The notes beneath the pieces were generated by a model. It saw only the letters and a program-made list of their open reading frames with translations. It did not search any database and had not been told where the DNA came from. Made by a program: the position numbers and the translations under genes. A DNA stretch of 64,000 nucleotides from Leifsonia sp. Root112D2 (lineage in GTDB: Bacteria; Actinomycetota; Actinomycetes; Actinomycetales; Microbacteriaceae): contig NZ_LMCU01000001.1 of assembly GCF_001424905.1 (NCBI RefSeq), forward strand, positions 1,233,480 through 1,297,479, in the 5' to 3' direction. Below, piece after piece: positions 43,929-52,591 of this stretch (its first letter is position 1; every line of letters starts with the position of its first letter).

Positions 43929-45145
43929 CGGGCGGCCTTTGCTGGTGCGACGACCTCGCTCGGCGCCGGCGATGGAGCTGGCGACGGGGGTTGCGCGGGC
44001 GATTCCGCCGCCCGGCCGTAGGGCAGAGTGGCGCGTACGCGCCACAGGCTGCCATCGTCGCTCGGCCCGGCCTGCACGGTTCCGGAATGGGCCGCGGCCC
44101 GTTCGACCATGCCCACGAGCCCGTTGCCGCGGTCGCCGCCCGGGTCGGCGTGCCCGGGCGCGCCGGCACGGATCTCGTTCTCGATGACGATGCGCAGGCC
44201 ACCCCGCTCATACGTGACCGTCACACGTGGCCGCGTTCCGGGCGCATGGCGGCGGGCGTTCGTCAAGGCCTCCTGCACGATGCGGAAGGCCGCCAGGGAG
44301 ACTCCCGACTGCGCGGCGACGGGAGATCCGACAATCGTCAGGGTGGCACCATCGGTCGCCGCGAGCTCCGGTAGTCGCTCCAGACCGGGCCGAGGGTCCA
44401 CATCAGGGCCGGTCCTGCCGCGCGCGACCGTGAGCAGCGAGCGCACCTCGGCAAGCCCTTCCCTGGCCGAGGTCATGACGTGTTCCACCGGGCCCATGGC
44501 GGGATCGGATGCGGCGAGCAGTTGCTGTGCAGCTCCCGCCTGCACGGCGATGCTGCTGAGAGTGTGCGCAAGAATGTCGTGCAGATCGCGGGCGATGCGC
44601 GAGCGCTCGGCCTCCGCGGCCAGGGCGGCATGCCTCTCGCGTTCGGCGGCGAGCTCGGCGGTCAGCCGACGCAGGCGCTCGGATTGTGCGCGCGAGCGGG
44701 CGAGTAACCAGCCGGCCAAGGCCGGAGCGCCGACGATGATCGGTGGCGTCAACACTATCTCGACGGTCGATGTGCTCGTGCCCACCTGAATGATGAATGT
44801 CGCAGCGAGAATAAGAACGAGCGCGATGCCTGCCCAGATGCCACGAAGGTGATCCGCTACGGAGAACGCGAGCACGAGCACTGTCGCGAAAGCCCACAGC
44901 GGAGTGGCCGCGCCCGGAAGCTGAGAGAGAACCACGCATCCGATGGACGCGACGATCGCCATGACCATCGGCGCGCGTGTGCGCAGCACGACGGATGCGG
45001 CGGTGAGCGTAGCGACAATTTCGGTGATCGGATGCAGCACGGCGTCATCGAGCGCGGTCGTCACTATCGCGGCGGCGATGAGCAGCATCGCCATCACGAG
45101 ATCGGGCCACGGAAGGCCGAAGAGCCTCCGCCATGAGCGCTGCAT
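43925..45145 (-). CDS. Sensor histidine kinase (HisKA_3 type)
   Basis: The 406-aa kinase has several N-terminal helices, phospho-His box RSRIARDLHDILAHTLSSIAVQAG and a HATPase_c domain ending GNGLVGMVERAAAHSG. A Pro/Ser/Ala-rich C-terminal tail (SPAQPPSPAPSPAPSE) is unusual for the family. ATG 45145 is chosen at the beginning of the membrane region. It forms an operon with the response regulator; a membrane protein of unknown function is divergent and might be its target. Confidence 0.92.
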   Translation of the reverse strand: MQRSWRRLFGLPWPDLVMAMLLIAAAIVTTALDDAVLHPITEIVATLTAASVVLRTRAPMVMAIVASIGCVVLSQLPGAATPLWAFATVLVLAFSVADHLRGIWAGIALVLILAATFIIQVGTSTSTVEIVLTPPIIVGAPALAGWLLARSRAQSERLRRLTAELAAERERHAALAAEAERSRIARDLHDILAHTLSSIAVQAGAAQQLLAASDPAMGPVEHVMTSAREGLAEVRSLLTVARGRTGPDVDPRPGLERLPELAATDGATLTIVGSPVAAQSGVSLAAFRIVQEALTNARRHAPGTRPRVTVTYERGGLRIVIENEIRAGAPGHADPGGDRGNGLVGMVERAAAHSGTVQAGPSDDGSLWRVRATLPYGRAAESPAQPPSPAPSPAPSEVVAPAKAAR

Positions 45146-45354
45146 GATCCCAGAGTATGACCCAGGCGGGCCGGCGTCATCGGCCGATCGGGTGAGCGCG
45201 GGCTCGTTCGACTGGCCGAGACACCGCCTCGAGGAACCATCCGCTCGGCCGACGGAATCGCCCGGCAGCGGGAATCGCCGCACTGTCCCGCTTTTCTACG
45301 CTGGCGGCATCAGTTGGCGCTCGCCCCGGGTGCCCCTCACGAAAGGACATTCCC

Positions 45355-46080
45355 ATGGCCGATACACCGGTCCCGCATCGTCCCCGCACGGCTCTCTTCT
45401 GTCTGTGCCTCATCACCGCACCCCTCGCCGAGGCGGTCGAGGCGATTCTCTCGCCCCTCACCGGCGGATCGACCGGTGACGACTTCGCCGCGATCGCCGC
45501 CGCGCCCGCTCGCTTCACCGTGGCGGTGCTGGTCGGCCTTGTCGGCACGATTCTGCTGTTCCCCGCGCTGCTCGGTCTGGCTCATCGCGCCTCGGCGCGC
45601 TCACCGCGGCTCGCGCTCGTGGCCGCCTGCGCCGTAGTGGTCTCTCTGGTGGGCTTCGCGGGCATCCGGATGGCCCAGGCATTTGAGTTGCAGCTCGCTA
45701 CAGGCGGCCAGGCGGATGCTGTGGTTCAGTTCGAGGGCGCAGTGGGTAACACCATCGGCGCGACGCTGACCGTGATGTTTCTCGGGGGCAACGTGATTGG
45801 CATCATCCTGCTCGTCATCGCACTGTGGCGCTCTCGTCGCGTGCCGATCCCCGCGGTGCTGTTGTTTCTGTTGTTCCCCATCGCCGATCTGCTCGTGCCC
45901 GGTCACGTCGGACCGATCGTTTCGCACCTCGTGCTGCTCGCCGCGACGAGCTGGATGGCGGTGGGCTTTCTGCGTGCGGCGCCCGCGCGGCGCGGGCGCT
46001 ACTCCACGTCGGATTCGATGGGCCCCGCCGCGAGCAGCTCGTCCACGCCGCCGAGAATCTCGTCGGGGCGGAAGGGATAG
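45355..46080 (+). CDS. Polytopic membrane protein of unknown function
   Basis: The 241-aa protein has about six helices (for example FTVAVLVGLVGTILLFPALLGLA and TVMFLGGNVIGIILLVIALW) and no recognised family motif. AAAGGA precedes the ATG at good spacing. The gene lies divergently next to the sensor-kinase operon, an arrangement seen for two-component targets. The last 82 bp overlap the 3' end of the convergent HAD gene, and the hydrophilic Ser-rich tail encoded there may be non-essential. Confidence 0.75.
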   Translation: MADTPVPHRPRTALFCLCLITAPLAEAVEAILSPLTGGSTGDDFAAIAAAPARFTVAVLVGLVGTILLFPALLGLAHRASARSPRLALVAACAVVVSLVGFAGIRMAQAFELQLATGGQADAVVQFEGAVGNTIGATLTVMFLGGNVIGIILLVIALWRSRRVPIPAVLLFLLFPIADLLVPGHVGPIVSHLVLLAATSWMAVGFLRAAPARRGRYSTSDSMGPAASSSSTPPRISSGRKG

Positions 46081-46799
46081 CGTGCGATCTCAGCCTCGTC
46101 GCTGATGCCGGTGAGCACTAGGATGGTGTGCAGGCCCGCCTCGATGCCGGCCACGATGTCGGTGTCCATGCGGTCGCCGATCATCGCCGTATTCTCCGAG
46201 TGCGCGCCGATCTTGTTCATCGCCGAGCGGAACATCATGGGGTTCGGCTTGCCCACCACGTAGGGCTCACGACCAGTGGCCTTGGTGATGAGCGCGGCGA
46301 TGGCGCCGGTGGCCGGAAGCGGTCCCTCGGCGCTGGGCCCCGTGGCATCCGGGTTGGTCACGATGAAACGCGCTCCGGCTGAGATGAGGCGAATCGCCTT
46401 GGTGATGGCCTCGAAGGAGTAGTTGCGCGTCTCGCCGACCACCACGTAGTCGGGGTCGGTTTCGGTCATGATGAAGCCGGCCTCGTGCAGCGCGGTGGTG
46501 ATGCCGGCCTCGCCGATCACGAAGGCGCTGCCGCCGGGGGCCTGCGACTTGAGAAAGGCGGCGGTGGCAAGGGCGGATGTCCAGATGGACTCCTCCGGAA
46601 CATCCAGCCCCGACAGCCGCAGGCGCGCGCTCAGATCGCGTGGCGTGAAGATCGAGTTGTTGGTGAGCACGAGAAAGGGCGTGCCGGTGTCACGCCACTG
46701 CTGAATGAGTTCGCGCGCGCCGGGCAGGGCGTGGTTCTCGTGCACGAGCACGCCGTCCATGTCGGTAAGCCAGCATTCGACGTCGTCGCGGTTCTTCAC
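45999..46799 (-). CDS. HAD-IIA family hydrolase (NagD-like)
   Basis: The 266-aa protein has WLTDMDGVLVHENHALPGA (nucleophile Asp, DxD), VLTNNSIFTP (motif II), VGKPNPMMFRSAM (motif III Lys) and AMIGDRMDTDIVAGIEAGL (motif IV). The C2a cap is typical of NagD phosphatases acting on nucleotides or sugar phosphates. GTG 46799 has a strong AAGGAAAGGGG site. It overlaps the membrane-protein gene at the 3' end. Confidence 0.92.
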   Translation of the reverse strand: MKNRDDVECWLTDMDGVLVHENHALPGARELIQQWRDTGTPFLVLTNNSIFTPRDLSARLRLSGLDVPEESIWTSALATAAFLKSQAPGGSAFVIGEAGITTALHEAGFIMTETDPDYVVVGETRNYSFEAITKAIRLISAGARFIVTNPDATGPSAEGPLPATGAIAALITKATGREPYVVGKPNPMMFRSAMNKIGAHSENTAMIGDRMDTDIVAGIEAGLHTILVLTGISDEAEIARYPFRPDEILGGVDELLAAGPIESDVE

Positions 46800-46878
46800 G
46801 CGCGCCCCTTTCCTTGTGGCATCAGTCTAAGCGGGGCTTCCCCGTGGCTGCGGTGGCCTTCGAGTCCGCGAAATAGTT

Positions 46879-46907
46879 TTGACCGGGCGGTCAACCAAAG
46901 CTAGAAT
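46879..46907 (+). promoter_or_regulatory. Consensus promoter embedded in a TetR-type operator
   Basis: TTGACC (46879-46884) and TAGAAT (46902-46907) are exactly 17 nt apart. The -35 hexamer is the left half of the perfect dyad TTGACCG-GG-CGGTCAA (46879-46894), a common TetR operator form. A repressor bound here would occlude the -35. Confidence 0.85.
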
Positions 46908-46948
46908 GGAGCCAATGACCCCTTCGGGAGCCATCTGACGAAAGGAAG

Positions 46949-47329
46949 ATGATTTCGATGAAGAAGTGGACGCGTTGGCAGGACTGGGTGGCCGTGGCCG
47001 CCGGACTCTATGCGGCATTGGCCACGATGTGGGTGACGGCAGCGGGAGCATCCGTCGCGCTCATGATCGTTCTGGGCATTCTGCTCATTGCGGCCGGAGT
47101 GTGGAGCCTGGCAATGCCCGGCCTCGTGTCGATGGAATGGGTGATGGCCGTGATCGGCGCATTGCTGTTCATCTCGCCGTGGGTCGGCGTTTACGCCACG
47201 CAGGCGGGAGCAGCGTGGACCTCGTGGATCTGCGGCGCGATCGGTGTGATCGTAGGCGTGTGGGCGCTTCAGCCCGCCATGCGCACGCACCATGGCACCA
47301 CGCACCACGGCGCCCAGGCCGCGCACTGA
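46949..47329 (+). CDS. SPW-repeat membrane protein
   Basis: The 126-aa protein has four predicted helices arranged as two similar halves: TRWQDWVAVAAGLYAAL and LFISPWVGVYATQAGAAWTSWICGAIGVIVGVWAL, the second with the S-P-W motif that names the family. Its tail is His-rich (THHGTTHHGAQAAH). Function is unknown. The ATG at 46949 is close behind AAAGGAAG; Met4 is an alternative. It is first in a two-gene operon with TetR, under a palindromic operator. Confidence 0.83.
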   Translation: MISMKKWTRWQDWVAVAAGLYAALATMWVTAAGASVALMIVLGILLIAAGVWSLAMPGLVSMEWVMAVIGALLFISPWVGVYATQAGAAWTSWICGAIGVIVGVWALQPAMRTHHGTTHHGAQAAH

Positions 47330-47410
47330 TCCGGGGAACGCTGAACCAGTCGAACTGCGTGGGGCGGCAGCAACTCTGCCGCCCCACGTCTGTCTGAGAG
47401 GAACACATCG

Positions 47411-47989
47411 ATGACCCGTGTGGCCGAGGCCCGCACCCGCATTCTCGACGCCGCGGAGCAACTCTTCGCCCGGCATGGCTTCGATGCCACGGCAACCTCG
47501 CTCATCGCCACGACGGCCGAGGTGCCGAAGGGGCTGCTCTTCTATTACTTTCCCGCGAAGACCGACATTCTCTCCTCGCTCATCGGGGAGCGTCTTGGCC
47601 CCGCGACGATCGATGCCGCCCCGCTCATCGTGCCGGGCAACCCGGTGCGCGCCCTGCTGAACGTGAGCGAGAAGCTGCTTCAGCTGCAGGCCGACTCCGA
47701 GGTGATGCGCGTGATCGTCTGGCGTGAGGAGCACACGCATCCCGAGGTCATGGCCGGCCTCACCGCACACGTACGTGCCCTGCACACCACGATCGAGCAG
47801 GTGCTGTCCGCGAGCCTGCGAGTGCCCGTCGCCGCGCAGACGTTGCGTGCGGCAGTCCGAGCCTGGGCCGCGATCATGACGGCCCGCCCGCGGACTGCCG
47901 TGATGTCGGATGCCTCGCGCGAAGAGCTGCTTCCCGTTGCGCAACTGATCTGCTCCGGTCTGGGGCAGCATCCGGCGGTCGTCGGCTAA
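47411..47989 (+). CDS. TetR-family regulator of the SPW operon
   Basis: The 192-aa protein has HTH RILDAAEQLFARHGFDATATSLIATTAEVPKGLLFYYFPAKTDIL. The GLLFYYF recognition helix matches regulators that bind TTGACCG-N2-CGGTCAA-like dyads, as found at 46879-46894. It likely represses its own operon with the SPW protein. The ligand is unknown. Confidence 0.88.
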   Translation: MTRVAEARTRILDAAEQLFARHGFDATATSLIATTAEVPKGLLFYYFPAKTDILSSLIGERLGPATIDAAPLIVPGNPVRALLNVSEKLLQLQADSEVMRVIVWREEHTHPEVMAGLTAHVRALHTTIEQVLSASLRVPVAAQTLRAAVRAWAAIMTARPRTAVMSDASREELLPVAQLICSGLGQHPAVVG

Positions 47990-47999
47990 CGTCGAAGCT

Positions 48000-48635
48000 G
48001 TGCCAGAACCCGAGAACCCCAGCCACGAACTGACGACGCACGGTCTCGGGCCCTGGCAGGGCGAACGTCCGGTTGACCCGCACTACGACCCCGAGCTGTT
48101 GGAGCATGGTGACACTCGCAACGTCATCGACCGTTACCGCTATTGGCGCATGGAGGCGATTGTCGCCGATCTGGACGAGACGCGGCATCCGTTTCATGTG
48201 GCCATCGAGAACTGGCAGCACGACATGAACATCGGCTCGATCGTGCGTAGCGCGAACGCCTTCGCCGCCGACACCGTGCACATCGTGGGTCGCAAGCGCT
48301 GGAACAAGCGTGGCGCCATGGTGACCGACCGCTACCAGCACGTGATGCACCACCCGGATGTCGCCGCTCTCGTCGCGTGGGCGGCCTCCGAGTCGCTGCC
48401 GATCATCGCCATCGACAACGTGCCCGGCTCGGTGATCATCGAGACCTTTGCGTTTCCCGAACGATGCCTGCTGCTGTTCGGCCAGGAGGGGCCGGGGCTT
48501 TCCGATGAGGCGATTGCCGCAGCGGATGCCGTGGTCGAGATCTCGCAGTTCGGCTCGACCCGCTCGATCAACGCCTCCGCCGCGGCCGCCGTCGCCATGC
48601 ACGCCTGGGTGACGCAGCACGTGACTTTCGGCTGA
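48000..48635 (+). CDS. TrmH/SpoU-family RNA 2'-O-methyltransferase
   Basis: The 211-aa knotted methyltransferase has NIGSIVRSANAFAAD (motif 1), LLLFGQEGPGLSDEA (motif 2) and ISQFGSTRSINASAAAAVAMH (motif 3), where the family often has S-L-N-V-S. The N-terminal segment HPFHVAIENWQHDMN is typical of the actinobacterial tRNA/rRNA-methyltransferase subgroup. The target nucleotide is unknown. It starts with GTG 10 bp after tetR and could be cotranscribed. Confidence 0.9.
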   Translation: MPEPENPSHELTTHGLGPWQGERPVDPHYDPELLEHGDTRNVIDRYRYWRMEAIVADLDETRHPFHVAIENWQHDMNIGSIVRSANAFAADTVHIVGRKRWNKRGAMVTDRYQHVMHHPDVAALVAWAASESLPIIAIDNVPGSVIIETFAFPERCLLLFGQEGPGLSDEAIAAADAVVEISQFGSTRSINASAAAAVAMHAWVTQHVTFG

Positions 48636-48658
48636 GCCGTCCTGCGCCGTCCTGCGCC

Positions 48659-48763
48659 GTGAGACGACGTGAATCGACGTTCCCATGGCCGGCGAACATC
48701 GATTCACGTCGTCTCACAGATGGGCGGACGGGTCTCGGTACGCTCGTGCCGCGCTACTCGACC
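48659..48763. repeat. 19-bp perfect inverted repeat plus GGTCTCGGTACGCTCG element
   Basis: GTGAGACGACGTGAATCGA (48659-48677) and its exact complement (48699-48717) flank 21 nt. Just before it the decamer CGTCCTGCGC is repeated in tandem. Just after it, 48731-48763 reads GGTCTCGGTACGCTCGTGCC, then GCGCTACTCGACC, a short unit resembling a common Microbacteriaceae intergenic repeat. It sits between convergent trmH and rpiR genes and could terminate both. Confidence 0.65.
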
Positions 48764-48775
48764 GGCGGCGAAGGG

Positions 48776-49636
48776 CTATTCGGCCAGGTTGTCGCTGATC
48801 ACGTCGAGGGCGAGACCCTTGGCGCGCACCGCGTCAGCTCCCAGGCGCTGGGTGAGCGCTGCGACCAGGCCCTCGATGAGAATGGCCTGCGGCAGCCGAG
48901 AGGCGAGCGTGATCTCGTCGCGGAAGGTCAGATCCGGCATCGTCACCACGAGGTTCACGGCGGCGATCTGCGTGAGCGGGCTGCGCGCGAATGCCGTCAT
49001 GGCTATCACGGTAGCGCCGGCCGCCACGGCCGCATCCGCCACTCGCAACGTTGAGGCGTTGGAGCCGCTGCCGCTGATGACGAGCAGCACATCGGATGCC
49101 GTGAGCAGCCGTGCCGTGATCTGCTGGCCGATGACGTCGTGCGGTGCCTCGGTGGCGCGACCGATGCTCGTGAAGCGAGCGGCGGCATCGAGCGCGAGCG
49201 GGGCCGAGAGACCGTTGCCCACGACGACAACCCGGGTCGCCGTGGCCAGCGCCTCGACCGCGCGGGTGACCGCGTCGTCGTCGAGCAGCGCGACCATGGC
49301 CGTGACCCCCGCGGCGACATGCCGAAACGCGTCGCCGACGATGCCCGCGGCGCCCACACCCGCGGATGCCGCAGCCATGCTCGCCGGCTCGTAGCCGGCG
49401 TCTCGTGCGAGCAGAACGCGCAGCTGCTGGTAGCCCGAGAATCCCAGGCTCTGGCAGGTGCGTACGACTGTCGCCCGCGACGCGCCCGCGGCGTCGGCAA
49501 CCTGCTGCGAGCTGAGCTCGACGATCTCGGACGAGCGGGCGAGCAGCACGCTGGCCACCGCCTGCTCGGTGGGCAGCAGCGAGGGCAGCAGCGAGCGGAT
49601 GGTCGCGATCACCTCGCCGGGTCGGTTCGGGGTCAT
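48776..49636 (-). CDS. RpiR/MurR-family regulator (HTH + SIS)
   Basis: The 286-aa regulator has an N-terminal RpiR HTH (LSSQQVADAAGASRATVVRTCQSLGFSGYQQLRVLLARD) and a C-terminal SIS phosphosugar-binding domain (VVVVGNGLSAPLALDAAARF, DVLLVISGSGSNASTLRVADAA). Such proteins sense sugar phosphates such as MurNAc-6-P. The stop of the upstream metallophosphoesterase gene overlaps its start, so they share an operon. No sugar-catabolic genes are adjacent. Confidence 0.9.
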   Translation of the reverse strand: MTPNRPGEVIATIRSLLPSLLPTEQAVASVLLARSSEIVELSSQQVADAAGASRATVVRTCQSLGFSGYQQLRVLLARDAGYEPASMAAASAGVGAAGIVGDAFRHVAAGVTAMVALLDDDAVTRAVEALATATRVVVVGNGLSAPLALDAAARFTSIGRATEAPHDVIGQQITARLLTASDVLLVISGSGSNASTLRVADAAVAAGATVIAMTAFARSPLTQIAAVNLVVTMPDLTFRDEITLASRLPQAILIEGLVAALTQRLGADAVRAKGLALDVISDNLAE

Positions 49637-50532
49637 CGCCCGGAGTCCGGTGTGGGGTTCAGCCCGCCGTGTGATGCCGAAACAGATGCGGGCCCGGCAG
49701 CCTCCGCGATGCGCGCCACCTCGCCTTCGTCGAGGTCGAAGATCACGGCGCCGTCGTCGGGCCCGGGCGCGGCGACGAACATTGCGCGCACGTCGCCGAC
49801 GGCGGGCACCTCAACGAGGGCGAAGCCGGCACCGATCGTCGCGCGTTCGCGACCGGCCGGGGCGAGAGCATCCGAGGTGTTGGTGATGCCGGGGGCGACG
49901 ACCACGGCAATGCCGGCGGCCTCTTGCACGAGGGCGTGATGGTAGTGGCCGCTCAGAATCACGCGCACATCGGATGCCGCTGCCGCGGCCAGCAGTTCGC
50001 CCGGGTTCTGCAGTTGCAGCGCCGCAAGCAGTGCCGTCGCGGCAGGTACGGGCGGGTGGTGCACCACGAGAACCGTGCCGAGTTCGCTTGGCTGCTGCTG
50101 CTGCAGCTGCGCACGCAGCCAGTCGAGCTGGGCCGCGTCGAGGTCACCGTAGCCGGCACCGGGCACGGAGCTGTCGAGAGTGATCACGCGGTATCCGCGC
50201 ACCTGGGTGACGGCATCCCGCGCGCCAAGCACGCGCTCGAAGGCGGCACGATCGTCGTGATTGCCCATGGCATAGACCACGGCGGCGCCGCGCGCCGCGG
50301 CCCACGGGTCGATGAGCGCACGCAGGCGGCGGTAGGCGGCATCCGTACCGTCGTCGGAGAGGTCTCCGGATGCGACGACCAGGTCGATCGCATCGAGTTC
50401 GGCCGCGCGCTCGAGCACGCGCCGCAGCGCGGCCTGGGTGTCGACGATGCCGTAGTGCAGCGTGTCGTCGCCGAACAGGTGGGTGTCGGAGAGGTGCAGA
50501 ATGCGCAGGGGGCGCTCATCGGATGCCGTCAC
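49633..50532 (-). CDS. Metallophosphoesterase, cyclic-nucleotide phosphodiesterase-like
   Basis: The 299-aa calcineurin-like enzyme has all metal ligands: ILHLSDTHLFGDD (Asp-His), VVASGDLSDDG (Asp), YAMGNHDD (Asn-His), VLVVHHPPVP (His) and ILSGHYHHALV (His-x-His). This order is typical of CpdA/Rv0805-type class III phosphodiesterases. GTG 50532 is chosen at the start of homology. It is coupled to the RpiR gene by a 4-bp overlap. Confidence 0.88.
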   Translation of the reverse strand: MTASDERPLRILHLSDTHLFGDDTLHYGIVDTQAALRRVLERAAELDAIDLVVASGDLSDDGTDAAYRRLRALIDPWAAARGAAVVYAMGNHDDRAAFERVLGARDAVTQVRGYRVITLDSSVPGAGYGDLDAAQLDWLRAQLQQQQPSELGTVLVVHHPPVPAATALLAALQLQNPGELLAAAAASDVRVILSGHYHHALVQEAAGIAVVVAPGITNTSDALAPAGRERATIGAGFALVEVPAVGDVRAMFVAAPGPDDGAVIFDLDEGEVARIAEAAGPASVSASHGGLNPTPDSGR

Positions 50533-50683
50533 GCGTTCACCATACCGACTGCCCCTGACGCCTCGGGCGAGCCGCAGGGTGGGAGCGTATCGAGCGCGTG
50601 CTCCTGAGGTTCCCCTCGCTCGCAAGCTCGCTCGGCGCTGGGGTCGCGAATCGCTGGCGCGATTCTCCAAGCTCCACCGCGCA

Positions 50684-52591
50684 TCAGCCGATGAGGCTGG
50701 GGCGCAGGTCGCGCAGGGTGCGGAAGTGCGTCATGCGGATCACGCCGATCGTGGCCAGCACGAGCGCGCCGAGCAGCCAGAGCGCGAGCACGCCAGCATC
50801 GCGCCAGGCGGTGTCGATATTGCCGCCGTACATGAGTTGGCGCAGGGCATCCACGACGAAGCCCATCGGCAGCACATGGTGCAGCGCCGCCAGTGGGGCG
50901 GGCAGCGTCTGCCACGGGAACGTTCCTCCCGCCGTCACCAACTGCAGCACCATCAGCACGAGGCCGAGGAACTGACCCACGCTGCCGAGCCACACGTTGA
51001 GGGCAAGGATCATGGCGGCAAAGGTCACCGAGGCGAGCAGCATGAAGGCGAAGGCGCCCAGCGGATTCTGCACGGTGAAGCCGAGAGCCCCGGCCACTAT
51101 CGCGAAGAGGCCGATCATTTGCACCGCGCCGAGCAGCCCCGGCGTGAGCCAGCCGGCGAGCGTCACCTTGACGGGCGAATGCAACGCCGTGATGGCCCGA
51201 CGCGAGACCGGCTTCACGATGAGGAAGAGCGCGTAGATGCCGATCCAGGCGGCCAGTGCCACGAAGAACGGGGCGAGCCCGGCGCCGTACGTTCCGGCCG
51301 AGGTCACGGCCGAGCTCTGGATCTTCACCGGGTCGGCGATGTTCTTCGCTTGCGCCGCGCGCGAGGCCTCGGTCGTGGCGGGAATCTTGTTCACGCCGTC
51401 CTGCAAGCCGTCGCGCAGGCTCACGATTCCGTCACGCAGCGTGGGCAGCCCGTTGGCCAGCGTGGCCGCGCCGCTGTTCGCGGCCGAGGCCCCATCGGCC
51501 AACTGGCGGGCACCGGATGCCGCGCTCGCGACCCCGGAGGAGAGCTGCGGTGCCGCATCCGCGAGTGCCCCCGCACCGTCGGCCACCTGCCTGCTACCGC
51601 TGGCGAGCTGATCGATCTGCGAGACGGCCCCCTGCACCGTTGAGTTCGCTGTTGTCACCCGCGAGCCGAGCCCATCGAGCGTGGACAGAATGTCATCGGC
51701 CTGCGCCTGAGTGAGGGCACCGGAGGCGACGAGGGAAGCGAGCTGCCTCTGAATGTCGGCGCGCGCGGTCGGCACCGCATTGGCCGCCTGCTGGGAGAGG
51801 GAACCCACCCGGTCGCCGACGTTCGCGAGCCTGCCGTTGCCCGCCGCCACCTGCGACGCACCGGATGCCAGCTGCGCCGTTTGGGAGGGCAGCGAGGCCG
51901 TTCTCGACGCGAGGGTATTCAGGCCGTCGCGCAGGCTCGCCGATCCGCTCGCCAGCTTCGCGGTGCCGGCCGCGAGCTGGGAGGCACCGTCGGCCGCGGT
52001 GGACGCGCCGTCGGCCAGTTTCGTGGCCCCGGCCGTCGCATCCTGCAGATTGGTGCGGATGGTTGCAAGGGAAGCCAGGAAGGTGCCGGCGGCCTGCTCG
52101 TTGACCTTCTTGACGATGGAGGCCTGGATGGTCTTGATGGCCTGCTGCCCGATGGTGGAGGAGAGGTAGCTGTTGGCGTCGTTCGTGGTGAGGATCACCT
52201 TCGCCTGGTGCGGCGTGCTTCCGCTGGACGAGGTCAGCGACGCGGAGAAGTCCTTCGGCAGAGTGACGCTGAAGTCGTAGCTCTGGTCGCCCACCCCGTG
52301 TGCCGAGGTGCCGCTCGAGACGCGGTGCCACTGAAAGGTGCCATCGTTGATGAGCTGTGAGGCCACCTCGTCGCCGTAGTTTGAGTACGCGCCGTCGCTG
52401 GTGACGCCGGCGTCGTCGACGACGAGCGCCACGGGAACCTGGTCGAGCTTCGCGTACGGATCCTGGTTGGCCCAGAGGTAGAGGCCGCCGTAGAGCACCG
52501 GCACGGCCACCAGGGCGATGAGCGCGATCACGGCCATCCTGCTACTGGTCAGGCGGCGCAGCTCTGCCGCGATCATGGCGGGGATCTTCAT
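50684..52591 (-). CDS. YhgE/Pip-family ABC-2-like membrane protein
   Basis: The 635-aa protein has an N-terminal helix (MAVIALIALVAVPVLYGGLYLWANQDPY) and a long extracellular part (about 35-430) rich in LADGA/LASGA-type repeats that form a coiled stalk. Five C-terminal helices follow, including PFFVALAAWIGIYALFLIV and LMVLQLVTAGGTFPWQTLPA. This is the YhgE/Pip (phage infection protein) layout, also found in ESAT-6-type secretion loci. Its start overlaps the stop of the degenerate ABC gene. It probably moves something across the envelope; the substrate is unknown. Confidence 0.88.
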   Translation of the reverse strand: MKIPAMIAAELRRLTSSRMAVIALIALVAVPVLYGGLYLWANQDPYAKLDQVPVALVVDDAGVTSDGAYSNYGDEVASQLINDGTFQWHRVSSGTSAHGVGDQSYDFSVTLPKDFSASLTSSSGSTPHQAKVILTTNDANSYLSSTIGQQAIKTIQASIVKKVNEQAAGTFLASLATIRTNLQDATAGATKLADGASTAADGASQLAAGTAKLASGSASLRDGLNTLASRTASLPSQTAQLASGASQVAAGNGRLANVGDRVGSLSQQAANAVPTARADIQRQLASLVASGALTQAQADDILSTLDGLGSRVTTANSTVQGAVSQIDQLASGSRQVADGAGALADAAPQLSSGVASAASGARQLADGASAANSGAATLANGLPTLRDGIVSLRDGLQDGVNKIPATTEASRAAQAKNIADPVKIQSSAVTSAGTYGAGLAPFFVALAAWIGIYALFLIVKPVSRRAITALHSPVKVTLAGWLTPGLLGAVQMIGLFAIVAGALGFTVQNPLGAFAFMLLASVTFAAMILALNVWLGSVGQFLGLVLMVLQLVTAGGTFPWQTLPAPLAALHHVLPMGFVVDALRQLMYGGNIDTAWRDAGVLALWLLGALVLATIGVIRMTHFRTLRDLRPSLIG

